Shown: piece by piece, positions 53,140 to 60,179 of the stretch
Layout of the letters: each line of letters opens with the position of its first letter
How positions within the stretch are numbered: the first letter of the stretch is position 1
Assembly: GCF_011022235.1 (NCBI RefSeq)
Contig: NZ_JAAIYP010000040.1
Span: forward strand, 26,402-90,401
DNA from: Magnetospirillum aberrantis SpK
GTDB taxonomy: Bacteria; Pseudomonadota; Alphaproteobacteria; Rhodospirillales; Magnetospirillaceae
Length of the DNA: 64,000 nt
Reading direction: 5' to 3'
Notes under the pieces: model-generated
Databases searched by the model: none
Seen by the model: only the letters and a program-made list of their open reading frames with translations
Told to the model about the DNA's origin: nothing
Made by a program: the position numbers and the translations under genes

Positions 53140-53697
53140 TCACAGCGGCAACAAGCCCTTGCGGGCGGCGGCCAGCACGGTTTGGGACTTGCTGGCGGTG
53201 CCCAGCTTCCTGCCGCAATTGCTCAGGTGGAATTCCACCGTCTTGGGTGAAATGCCCAGGATCGCCGCCGTTTCCCACGCCGTCTTGCCCTGGGCCGCCC
53301 ACAACAGCACCTCGCGCTCGCGCGCAGACAGTTCCGGCGCGGCGACGTTGGCCGGTGCGGCATCCTCGATTCGCGAGAACACCTTGAGGATGCTGCCGTC
53401 GGCCATCACCTTGCTGCGCACCCGGATCAAGGTGCCGTCGGGGCGGCGGCGGGAATAGGAATCGGTCAGGCTGGCCAGACGTTGCTGGACGATCAGACGG
53501 CGCTCGCCGCCGCCATGTTCGCCGCGGGAAACGTTGTATTCCACGAAATCCAGGAACGGCGTTCCCACCTTCATCAGATCCGGCGGAAAGCCCATGATCT
53601 CGACCAGGGCCTTGTTCCACGCCACCAGACATTGGTGGGCGTCGAAGCGGATGACCCCGTCGTCCAGGGCGTCCAGGGTTTCCTGCAATGGGTTCAT
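53140..53697 (-). CDS. PAS-LuxR transcriptional regulator
   Basis: A 185-residue protein with an N-terminal PAS domain (about residues 5-110, starting LDALDDGVIRFDAHQCLVAWN, with VRSKVMADGSILKVFSRIED) and a C-terminal LuxR-type helix-turn-helix (LSAREREVLLWAAQGKTAWETAAILG, then TVEFHLSNCGRKLG). It lacks a receiver domain, so it probably senses a small ligand or redox state through PAS-7-like folds. It is convergent with the cupredoxin gene and may control genes nearby. Confidence 0.9.
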   Translation of the reverse strand: MNPLQETLDALDDGVIRFDAHQCLVAWNKALVEIMGFPPDLMKVGTPFLDFVEYNVSRGEHGGGERRLIVQQRLASLTDSYSRRRPDGTLIRVRSKVMADGSILKVFSRIEDAAPANVAAPELSAREREVLLWAAQGKTAWETAAILGISPKTVEFHLSNCGRKLGTASKSQTVLAAARKGLLPL

Positions 53698-53805
53698 GCC
53701 GGCACTGGGGTCATGGTGGTGCTCCCCGGATCACTCCGGGCTTTCGTGGCGAAGGCAGGACAGTAAGATATCCCTCTGCCCTGCTCACGAAAAGAAGGCG
53801 ATGCC

Positions 53806-54252
53806 ATGAAAAGCAGCCCCCAGGTCGGAGATGTCCACCAGTTCAGCTTCCGTGTCGGCGAGAACAAGGTGGTGCCGGCGCTTTACCCGGAATCCGATAT
53901 CTTCCTGTCCATGCCCGACGTGTTCGCCACCGGCTTCATGGTGGGGTTGATGGAATGGGCGTGCACGGACCATCTGCGCCCCCATCTGGCCGAAGGCGAA
54001 GGATCGTTGGGGGTGTTGGTGGACGTGGACCATTCGGCGCCGACCTTGCCGGGACAGGTGGTCACGGTCGTCGTCACCTGCGACAAGGCGGATGGCCGGC
54101 GGCTGGGATGGTCGGTGACGGCAAGCGACGAAATCGATGTCATCGGCCAGGGCCGGCATGAGCGGATGGTGGTGGAATGGGGGCGTTTCCAGCGCAAGCT
54201 GGACGAAAAGCGTGCGCGTTTGCAGGCGATATGTCAGGCCAACGGCGGATAA
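53806..54252 (+). CDS. hotdog thioesterase, fluoroacetyl-CoA thioesterase-like
   Basis: A 148-residue hotdog-fold protein of the FlK-like group. Expected catalytic pieces are seen: Thr/Ser region FATGFMVGLMEWACTDHLRPHL, with the general-base Glu in MEWA near residue 50, and LVDVDHSAPTLPGQVVTV with the His-Ser-Ala pattern. It probably hydrolyses an acyl-CoA. It lies 109 bp after the divergent LuxR gene start, with a poor ribosome-binding site (GAAGGCG). Confidence 0.85.
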   Translation: MKSSPQVGDVHQFSFRVGENKVVPALYPESDIFLSMPDVFATGFMVGLMEWACTDHLRPHLAEGEGSLGVLVDVDHSAPTLPGQVVTVVVTCDKADGRRLGWSVTASDEIDVIGQGRHERMVVEWGRFQRKLDEKRARLQAICQANGG

Positions 54253-54343
54253 GACCCGGCCCGATATTCACGGAGACTTCATGCCGGGTGGAGGCGATGA
54301 CGGGTTAAGTCATTCCAATGGGGAATTTCAACCCGGAGGGGTC

Positions 54344-54832
54344 ATGACACAGCCGTTCAACGTTCTGTTCGTCTGTCGCCAGAACGCCGCCCGCAGCCAG
54401 ATGGCGCAGGTGTTGCTGACCGCCCTGGGGCGGCGGCGTTTCGTTTCGTATTCGGCCGGGACCGAGCCGGCCGCCGACATTCACCCGCTGACGCTGGAGA
54501 CCATCCGCAACGCCGGGCTTCCGACCAGCGGGCTTTATCCCAAAGGCTTGGCCGAGTTCGCTTCGGCCGAGGCGCCGCGTCTCGATTTCGTCTTCACCGT
54601 GTGCGACGAATTGGAAGGATGTGTCCTGCCGATCCTGGGGCGGCCGGTCACCGCCCATTGGCCCATTCCCGACCCGGTGCCGGCGCGTGGCAGCCATGCC
54701 GAGGTGGCGGCGGTGTTCGCCGACAGCTTCCGGTTGATGCGGCGACGGATCGAGCTGTTCGTCGAATTGCCGCTGGCGGGGCTTGACCGGTTGACCATGC
54801 AACAACATCTGGACCGTATCGGCGCCGCCTGA
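54344..54832 (+). CDS. arsC: arsenate reductase / low-molecular-weight phosphatase-like protein
   Basis: A 162-residue protein of the LMW-PTP-fold arsenate reductases (thioredoxin-coupled type). The C-x5-R active site is VCRQNAARSQMAQV (Cys near 11) and the resolving cysteines are probably in FTVCDELEGCVLP. Aspartate of the PTP general acid lies in IPDPVPARGS. It should reduce arsenate, or serve as a tyrosine phosphatase; no other ars gene is adjacent, although an ArsR-like regulator lies 2 kb away. The ATG has GGAGGGG ahead of it. Confidence 0.88.
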   Translation: MTQPFNVLFVCRQNAARSQMAQVLLTALGRRRFVSYSAGTEPAADIHPLTLETIRNAGLPTSGLYPKGLAEFASAEAPRLDFVFTVCDELEGCVLPILGRPVTAHWPIPDPVPARGSHAEVAAVFADSFRLMRRRIELFVELPLAGLDRLTMQQHLDRIGAA

Positions 54833-54833
54833 T

Positions 54834-54970
54834 ACCAAATCCCAGTGAGTGAAACTCACTGGGATTTGGTTAGGCCCAAGGGGCCGCGCGGCTTATGCCG
54901 CGGGAGGCAAGGGTTTCGGAGAAACCCGCCCGCCGCTTGAGGGCTTCGGTGATCGGTTCCGATCACCGAG
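54834..54970. repeat. cluster of four hairpins after arsC
   Basis: Right after the arsC stop: a 17-bp perfect stem (54834-54850 with 54854-54870, loop GAA), a GCGCGGC/GCCGCG stem near 54886-54902, GGGTTTC/GAAACCC (54911-54927) and TCGGTGATCG/CGATCACCGA (54946-54969). The first can end arsC transcription; the others have no T tract. The GCCGCGGGAGGCAAG and CGCCGCTTGAG cores resemble the cluster at 33.7 kb. Confidence 0.75.
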
Positions 54971-55004
54971 ACATAGTATGAGGCGGGCCGATACGGTCAT
55001 GGAT

Positions 55005-55784
55005 TTATTTGCGCGCCTTCGAGGTGCGGGTGATGCGCGTGGTGCGTCGCTCCTTGGGATCGACCGGCGTCTCGGCGGGTGGGTCGAAGCGTGAGGGCTG
55101 GTCCTTGAGTACCGCCCAAACCAGCGCGAAATAGCCGGCCATCACCACCATGTTGAGGGCGTGCACCACCTGAAGGGTCATGGTGACGACGGTCCCGTTC
55201 AGGTCGGAAGCGAAGTCGGCGAACAGCCCCTTGGCGACCTCGGTCACCATTATGAACGGCAGGTTGACGATGACGTAGCCCAGGCCGATGGCGATGCCGC
55301 CCGACAGCACCATTTCCTGAAGCTTGGTGCCGGCCATGTCCTTCCATCGGCCCAGCGCCAGTTGCGGCAGCGCCAGGAACAAGCCGCCGATCAGCAGTTG
55401 GAACACCTGGATGCCGGTGCGGGTGTAGATCTCGGCGTTGGGCATGTCCTTGAGCCACAGGCCGAACAGGATGGTGGGCGCCAGTTCGAAGCCTTGCAGC
55501 AATTGCAAGATGACCATCCACAAGATCAGTCGGGGCGCCATCTGGATCGGCGTCAGCGTCTCGCCTTCGGCCAGGGTGCGTTGCCAGAAAAAGCCCATGC
55601 CGGTGACCGCCAGCATGGACAGCATCATCCCCAGGCCGGCCAGATTGCCGCCTTGGGCGCCCAGCACGTTGGCCCCGGCCACCAGGGCCAGGCCGGGCAC
55701 GACGATGACGGCGCTGGCGGCGGGTCGGGTCACCACCAGACGAAAGGCGTCGAGAATCTGAGGCGCGTAACGGGTCAGGCTCAT
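55005..55784 (-). CDS. multi-pass membrane protein, Yip1-like
   Basis: A 259-residue protein with about six hydrophobic segments, between MSLTRYAPQILDAFRLVVTRPA at the start and a basic tail (KERRTTRITRTSKARK). The overall pattern (short cytoplasmic helix, loop, two helices near residues 25-60, further ones near 85-225) resembles YIP1/DUF1282-type proteins. The fit is loose. No motif indicates a substrate. It lies between the hairpin cluster and the response-regulator gene on the same strand. Confidence 0.65.
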   Translation of the reverse strand: MSLTRYAPQILDAFRLVVTRPAASAVIVVPGLALVAGANVLGAQGGNLAGLGMMLSMLAVTGMGFFWQRTLAEGETLTPIQMAPRLILWMVILQLLQGFELAPTILFGLWLKDMPNAEIYTRTGIQVFQLLIGGLFLALPQLALGRWKDMAGTKLQEMVLSGGIAIGLGYVIVNLPFIMVTEVAKGLFADFASDLNGTVVTMTLQVVHALNMVVMAGYFALVWAVLKDQPSRFDPPAETPVDPKERRTTRITRTSKARK

Positions 55785-55839
55785 TGGGGCACCCTGGAAG
55801 CTGTCGGGGCGCCACTGTAACGTGGGACGGGCGGAACGG

Positions 55840-56565
55840 CTATCGGTTCAATTCGAAATAGCCGCGCGCCAGCATGATCTGACGGATCAGTTCGTCCGGC
55901 GCGATCGGCTTGGCCAGGATCTTCGAGGCGCCATGCTGGCGCACCGCCTCAAGCACCTGTTCGTTCTTTTCCGCCGTCAGGATCAGGACCGGCTTGCGGC
56001 ACGAACGGTTGGAATGGTCAGCGCGCAATTGCCGCAGGAACTCGGCACCGTCCATGGTCTCCATGTGCAGGTCGCACAAAATGACGTCGGGATCGACGTC
56101 GGCCTGATGCAGCATGTGCAACGCCTCGCGGCCGTTGCGGGCTTCATGGAACTTGGCGATCTGGGTCTTTGTCAGCGATTTGCGGATGATGGCACGAACC
56201 ATTTCCTGGTCGTCCACCACCATGACCTGAAGTCCGGCCTCGCCCACCTGCATGGTCAGGGCGGCGCCGTCCTTGTATTTCTCCACCATCTTGTTGGCGG
56301 CGCGCGGCAACGGCACCTTGTGGTCGCGGCAATACTGGGTCAGGGCCTGTCCCACTTCCTCGCACGAAAAGGTGACGCGGGTGGGCAGGGTATGGCGGTT
56401 GGCGGCGGGAAAAGCGATGGACAGCGCCACGTCCTGGGACGGTTCGAAGGTCAGGTTGTCCGGTGGGGTGTCGGGAAGGCGCTTGTCGTTGTGCTCGCCA
56501 AAGCGCCGCATGGCGTCCAACAGATCGGCCCTGGGAAAGACGATAACCCTGCGTTCGAGAATCAT
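55840..56565 (-). CDS. response regulator with an uncharacterised N-terminal domain
   Basis: A 241-residue protein. Residues 108-241 form a receiver: LQVMVVDDQEMVRAIIRKSL (acidic pocket), phospho-Asp in VILCDLHMETMDGAEFL (about 160), Thr in VLILTAEKN and Lys in ILAKPIAPDEL. The first 105 residues (MILERRVIVFPRADLLDAMRRFGE onward) match no effector domain I know; there is no helix-turn-helix. It may act by protein contact, like CheY-type regulators of motility or cell cycle. No cognate kinase is adjacent. Confidence 0.85.
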   Translation of the reverse strand: MILERRVIVFPRADLLDAMRRFGEHNDKRLPDTPPDNLTFEPSQDVALSIAFPAANRHTLPTRVTFSCEEVGQALTQYCRDHKVPLPRAANKMVEKYKDGAALTMQVGEAGLQVMVVDDQEMVRAIIRKSLTKTQIAKFHEARNGREALHMLHQADVDPDVILCDLHMETMDGAEFLRQLRADHSNRSCRKPVLILTAEKNEQVLEAVRQHGASKILAKPIAPDELIRQIMLARGYFELNR

Positions 56566-56665
56566 TCGGCCCGTGCCCCCGCCAGCCTAGGTTCTATGCC
56601 TTTCTTAATAGACGGCGGGGGTGCGCAAAGCCAGTGGCGGGTTGTGACCTTTTTTCTTTTTTCCG

Positions 56666-57178
56666 TCACGCGGCCAGACTGCGCAGAACCGCCGTCGCGG
56701 CGTCTCCGGCCAGGGAGTAATAGATGTGGCTGCCGACGCGGCGGCAATGGACCAGTCCGTCGGCCCGCAACCGCGACAGATGCTGCGACAGCGCGGACGG
56801 TTGCAGGCCGGTGGCCCGGCCCAGGTCGCCGGCGCAGCGTTCGCCATCGGACAATTCGCGCAGCACCCGTAGCCGGTGGGGGTTGCCCATGGCCTGCAAC
56901 AGCCGCGCGGCGCGGGTCAGGTCCAGCGGCGCCCGGCGGCGGCCTTCCAGCATCAACGGCAACACGCCGGCGCTGCGCAATTCGGCCAGCGCGTCCTCGG
57001 CTTCCTTGGGGCTCAGGTAAAGGTCGGCGTCGACGGCACGGTCCTGAAGCTCGCGTGCGGTCAGCGCCAGGGTCGGGCCGGAAAACACCAGCCCGGCCAC
57101 CGTCACCCGCTGCGGGGTGGGGGTAAGCCGGGCGCGGCGCAACGCTTCAATGCCTTCGTTCATTCCAATGTGGGTCAT
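56666..57178 (-). CDS. ArsR-family regulator with a Fur-like N-terminal segment
   Basis: A 170-residue regulator. The first 85 residues read like the DNA-binding front of Fur proteins (LTPTPQRVTVAGLVFSG, then ARELQDRAVDADLYLSP and ALAELRSAGVL). Residues 88-165 form an ArsR winged helix: LLQAMGNPHRLRVLRELSDG, RATGLQPSALSQHLSRLRADGLV and GSHIYYSLAG. Only one cysteine of the classic ELCVCDL metal motif remains (GERCAGDL). A GGAGGGAACC site precedes the ATG. Its promoter carries a Fur-box-like palindrome. Probably an iron- or metal-linked repressor, perhaps autoregulated. Confidence 0.8.
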   Translation of the reverse strand: MTHIGMNEGIEALRRARLTPTPQRVTVAGLVFSGPTLALTARELQDRAVDADLYLSPKEAEDALAELRSAGVLPLMLEGRRRAPLDLTRAARLLQAMGNPHRLRVLRELSDGERCAGDLGRATGLQPSALSQHLSRLRADGLVHCRRVGSHIYYSLAGDAATAVLRSLAA

Positions 57179-57198
57179 GGTTCCCTCCTGCCTAGGTT

Positions 57199-57232
57199 GC
57201 GCAAATGATAATCATTCGCAGTAAGAAGGCAA
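57199..57232 (-). promoter_or_regulatory. promoter with a Fur-box-like palindrome for the ArsR gene
   Basis: On the minus strand TTGCCT (plus 57227-57232) and TATCAT (plus 57205-57210) are spaced by 16 bp, a fair sigma70 promoter. The -10 lies inside GCAAATGATAATCATTCGC (57201-57219), which is 8 of 9 symmetric and strongly resembles the GATAATGATAATCATTATC Fur consensus. Binding there would block RNA polymerase. Confidence 0.75.
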
Positions 57233-57278
57233 GAGAAAATCGGTGCCCCCCGCCCCGCCGGGGGACACCGTGCCGTGG

Positions 57279-58421
57279 TCACTTCATGCTGGACAGCACC
57301 CCCAACATCTCCGCCTTTTTTTCGGCGTCGGCGTCCAGACTGGCGACCGCGGAATCAAGCCAGGTTTCGATGGTGGCTTTCCACTGTTCGTGCGTGCCTT
57401 CAAGCGGCGGCTCCTTGGCGACGCGCTGGGCCATGGCCTGGACCACCCAGGTCTGGCCGTCGTTGCCCAGCACCTGACGATAGCGGGCCGGGCCGAACTT
57501 GCCGTAGGCGGTGAACAGGTAGAGGGTGAACTTGCGGATATCGTCGCCCAGCACTGGCAACAGGTGCTTGAGCGCCGCCGGGCTGGTGGCCGCCACCAGC
57601 GATACCGCCTTGCGCATCTCGCCCACGTCGTAGCCGGGGAACAGTGCCGCCATGCGCATCTTCTGGCACACCGACCACAACACTTCGGCGTTGATGCTGT
57701 CGGTGGGGGTCAGCATGCGGTTGGCGTTGTCCAGCAGCAACGGCACCTTGCCCTCGACCACCGCGGTTTCGGCCGCGTGGTCGGACAGAACCTGGACCTT
57801 GAGCGGGTCGCGCACCTCAAGCAGGGCGTCGCCCATCCGGCTCACCAATTGCGGCGTCAGCGCGGCGTAGGCCGGGATCAGCGGCACCTGCCACTCGAAG
57901 CGCAACAGGTCGCGCAGGGCGTTGTACAGCTTTTCCGCCGGATTGGGCCAATGCTTGCGCCGCGGCGGCTTGGGCGGTTCCGCCAGTCCCAGCGAGATGG
58001 CGATGCCTTGCCACATGCCGATCTTGGGCAGCGGCAGCGGGCGCGGCTTGGGGCCGGCCAGCCGGCGCTTGAAATAACGCCGGGCGCAGGCACGCACCAC
58101 CAGGGCGATGATTTCGGCCAAGGTGCGGCCGCACCACAGAACGTCGCCGTCGGACGACGGAAACAGGCGTTCGGGAGTGATGACCACGTTCTTGAACAAT
58201 TCGGGCCGGGCACGGAACAGTTGGAAGCCCAAGTGCAACAGGTTGGGGTCGTCCATGACGCGGTCGTAGACCTTGTCGCGCGGCACCAGGGCCAGTTGCG
58301 GGATGTTGTCGCGCAAGATGTCGGCGATGTCGCGGCGCAACACGGTGCGCACGGTGTCGACCGGCTTGACCTCGGGAATCTGGCGGATTCGGCTGGGCAA
58401 TGGTGCGGCAATCGTAGACAT
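57279..58421 (-). CDS. conserved hypothetical protein, 380 residues
   Basis: A soluble 380-residue protein with no signal peptide or clear membrane helix. It is rich in Arg/Leu/Pro; notable pieces are PRIRQIP-like opening SRIRQIPEVKPVDTVRTVLR, the basic segment YFKRRLAGPKPRPLPLPK (about 120-138), PPKPPRRKHWPNPAEKLYNALRD and FPGYDVGEMRKAVSLVAATSP. The helical character suggests a repeat-like scaffold. It lies upstream of the ArsR gene on the same strand, and 104 bp from the cbiX end; that gap is unusually AT-rich. I do not recognise the family. Confidence 0.7.
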   Translation of the reverse strand: MSTIAAPLPSRIRQIPEVKPVDTVRTVLRRDIADILRDNIPQLALVPRDKVYDRVMDDPNLLHLGFQLFRARPELFKNVVITPERLFPSSDGDVLWCGRTLAEIIALVVRACARRYFKRRLAGPKPRPLPLPKIGMWQGIAISLGLAEPPKPPRRKHWPNPAEKLYNALRDLLRFEWQVPLIPAYAALTPQLVSRMGDALLEVRDPLKVQVLSDHAAETAVVEGKVPLLLDNANRMLTPTDSINAEVLWSVCQKMRMAALFPGYDVGEMRKAVSLVAATSPAALKHLLPVLGDDIRKFTLYLFTAYGKFGPARYRQVLGNDGQTWVVQAMAQRVAKEPPLEGTHEQWKATIETWLDSAVASLDADAEKKAEMLGVLSSMK

Positions 58422-58525
58422 GGCGATGAACCCGAAAAGCAATATCGGGACGATTGTGACTCGATTGCAAATGGGAATGCAACAAATGGTTATATTTGTT
58501 TATTTTCACTACAACCAATATTAAT

Positions 58526-59305
58526 TTACGTAAAATTGTCTTGATCAAGTGCGGTGGCGACCATGTCGGTGATGATGTCCGCCAATTCCTTCTCGGCGCC
58601 CAATCCGGTGGCCATGCGCACGATGCGGCCGGCGACATCCACCGGTCCGGTTTCCCCGGCTTGCAGATTGAACAGGGGGGGGATGTCCTGGCTGGCGTGG
58701 GTGCCTTGCGCCACCAGCAACGGCAATACCACCAGATGGGCACCGGGCCGGACCATGTCGGGCCAGTCGCGGGCATAGGGTTCCTGTTCCAGAAAGCTCA
58801 GGCGGACTTCGCCGAAGCGGCCATTGGCGGCGATGGCGGCGGCGATGGCCTTGGGCGTCTGTCCGGCGCCGCCCGGCCGGGCCGAACCGTGGGCGATCAA
58901 CAGCAAACTGGTGGTGGCGGGATCGATGCCGGCGGCATTTGCCACCGCTTCGGCGCGCCGGGTCATCAAACCGGGAATGCGGGGGTCGCAGCCGGCAGGC
59001 TGAGTGTAAAGGATCTCCCGACCATCGCGCCGGGTCATCGTTCCGGTCAATCCCATTTCGCGGGAAATCAGGACATCGGTGTAATGTCCCTTGCCGGCGA
59101 AGACCGGCACCACCACCACGCGGCGGGTGGTCACCAGATCGAAGGCGGCGGCCAAGCGTGGTTCCTGTTTCATGAACACCGCCGTCACCTCGCGCCATGG
59201 TCCCCGTTCTTTCAAGGACCGCGCCAGCGCCAGGATTGGCGCGGCGCTGTCTGGATGGCGGGACGAGCCATGGCCGACCAGGATGATTGCGGTGTCGTCG
59301 CTCAT
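58526..59305 (-). CDS. cbiX: sirohydrochlorin chelatase CbiX-type
   Basis: A 259-residue protein with two tandem CbiX/SirB domains. Each has the catalytic histidine motif: AIILVGHGSSRHPDSAAP at the start and LLLIAHGSARPGGAGQTP near residue 135, and FAGKGHYTDVLI near 88 holds another metal-binding His. Such enzymes insert cobalt (B12) or iron (sirohaem) into sirohydrochlorin. Its ATG overlaps the SUMT stop (ATGA), so product of one enzyme is handed to the next in the same operon. Whether the metal is Co or Fe cannot be told. Confidence 0.92.
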   Translation of the reverse strand: MSDDTAIILVGHGSSRHPDSAAPILALARSLKERGPWREVTAVFMKQEPRLAAAFDLVTTRRVVVVPVFAGKGHYTDVLISREMGLTGTMTRRDGREILYTQPAGCDPRIPGLMTRRAEAVANAAGIDPATTSLLLIAHGSARPGGAGQTPKAIAAAIAANGRFGEVRLSFLEQEPYARDWPDMVRPGAHLVVLPLLVAQGTHASQDIPPLFNLQAGETGPVDVAGRIVRMATGLGAEKELADIITDMVATALDQDNFT

Positions 59306-60099
59306 GTGGTGTTGGCCTCTGCGCTGCGGGTGCCGTACCAATCCAGGCTGCCGGCCAGGCTCACCACCTTGCCGACGATGATCAGGGTGGGCGGTCTCAG
59401 ACCGGCCATCGCCACCAGATCGGGCAGGTCGCCCAAGGTGCCGATGACCCGGCGCTGCCGGGGTGTGGTCCCGTTTTCCACCGCCGCCGCGGGGGTATCC
59501 GTGGCCAAGCCAGCCTCGATCATGCGGCGGGCGATTTCCTTGAGGTGGGTCAAGCCCATGTAGATGACAAGGGTGCAGTCGGGATCGGCCAGCAAATGCC
59601 AGTCGTAATCCAGCGCCTGCCCCTCCCGCCAATGGCCGGTCACCAGCCGTACGCCCTTGGCCAGACCGCGATGGGTCAGCGGAATACCGGCATAGGTGGT
59701 GCACCCCGAGGCGGAACTGATGCCGGGAACGATCTCGAACGGCACGCCGGCCTCGGCCAACGCCAGCGCTTCCTCGGACCCGCGTCCGAACACCAGGGGA
59801 TCGCCGCCCTTGAGACGGACCACGTCGCGGCCGGATCGCGCCAGCTCGATCAACAGCGCGTTCAACTCATGTTGCGGCAAATGGTGGGCGTCGGTCTGCT
59901 TGCCGGCATAGATCAATTCGGCGTCCGGGGGCGCCAGGGCCATGATCTCCACGCTGACCAGACGGTCGAACACCACCACGCGCGCCGCCCGGATCAGCCT
60001 GAGCGCCTTGACGGTCAGAAGGTCGGGGTCGCCAGGGCCGGCTCCCACTAGGGAAACCAGGCCAGGGGGGGAGGAACGGTCGTCGGGATGGTCGGTCAT
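59302..60099 (-). CDS. cobA: uroporphyrinogen-III C-methyltransferase (SUMT)
   Basis: A 265-residue SAM-dependent methyltransferase that makes precorrin-2 from uroporphyrinogen III. Signature blocks are SLVGAGPGDPDLLTVKAL (about residues 12-29), VVRLKGGDPLVFGRGSEE (about 87-104) and CTTYAGIPLTHRGLA (about 130). It lacks the CysG siroheme-synthase half. The ATG at 60099 gives the normal front MTDHPDDRS; an upstream in-frame start is less likely. It is cotranscribed with cbiX, a sirohaem/cobalamin branch pair. Confidence 0.95.
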   Translation of the reverse strand: MTDHPDDRSSPPGLVSLVGAGPGDPDLLTVKALRLIRAARVVVFDRLVSVEIMALAPPDAELIYAGKQTDAHHLPQHELNALLIELARSGRDVVRLKGGDPLVFGRGSEEALALAEAGVPFEIVPGISSASGCTTYAGIPLTHRGLAKGVRLVTGHWREGQALDYDWHLLADPDCTLVIYMGLTHLKEIARRMIEAGLATDTPAAAVENGTTPRQRRVIGTLGDLPDLVAMAGLRPPTLIIVGKVVSLAGSLDWYGTRSAEANTT

Positions 60100-60179
60100 G
60101 GGCGTGATGGCGCAGGAACAAAGGGCCGGGACCATGGCACGTTTCGCTTCCGAACGCGAGCCCCGTGCCCGTGGCGTCC

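Noticed and set aside
54344..57178. Possible ars operon (arsC plus ArsR-type gene)
   Set aside because: The two genes are 1.8 kb apart on opposite strands with unrelated genes between, and no arsB/acr3 is present.
57205..57477. 90-codon plus-strand ORF starting in the Fur-like box
   Set aside because: Its start lies in the palindrome, there is no ribosome-binding site, and the rest is antisense to the 380-residue gene.
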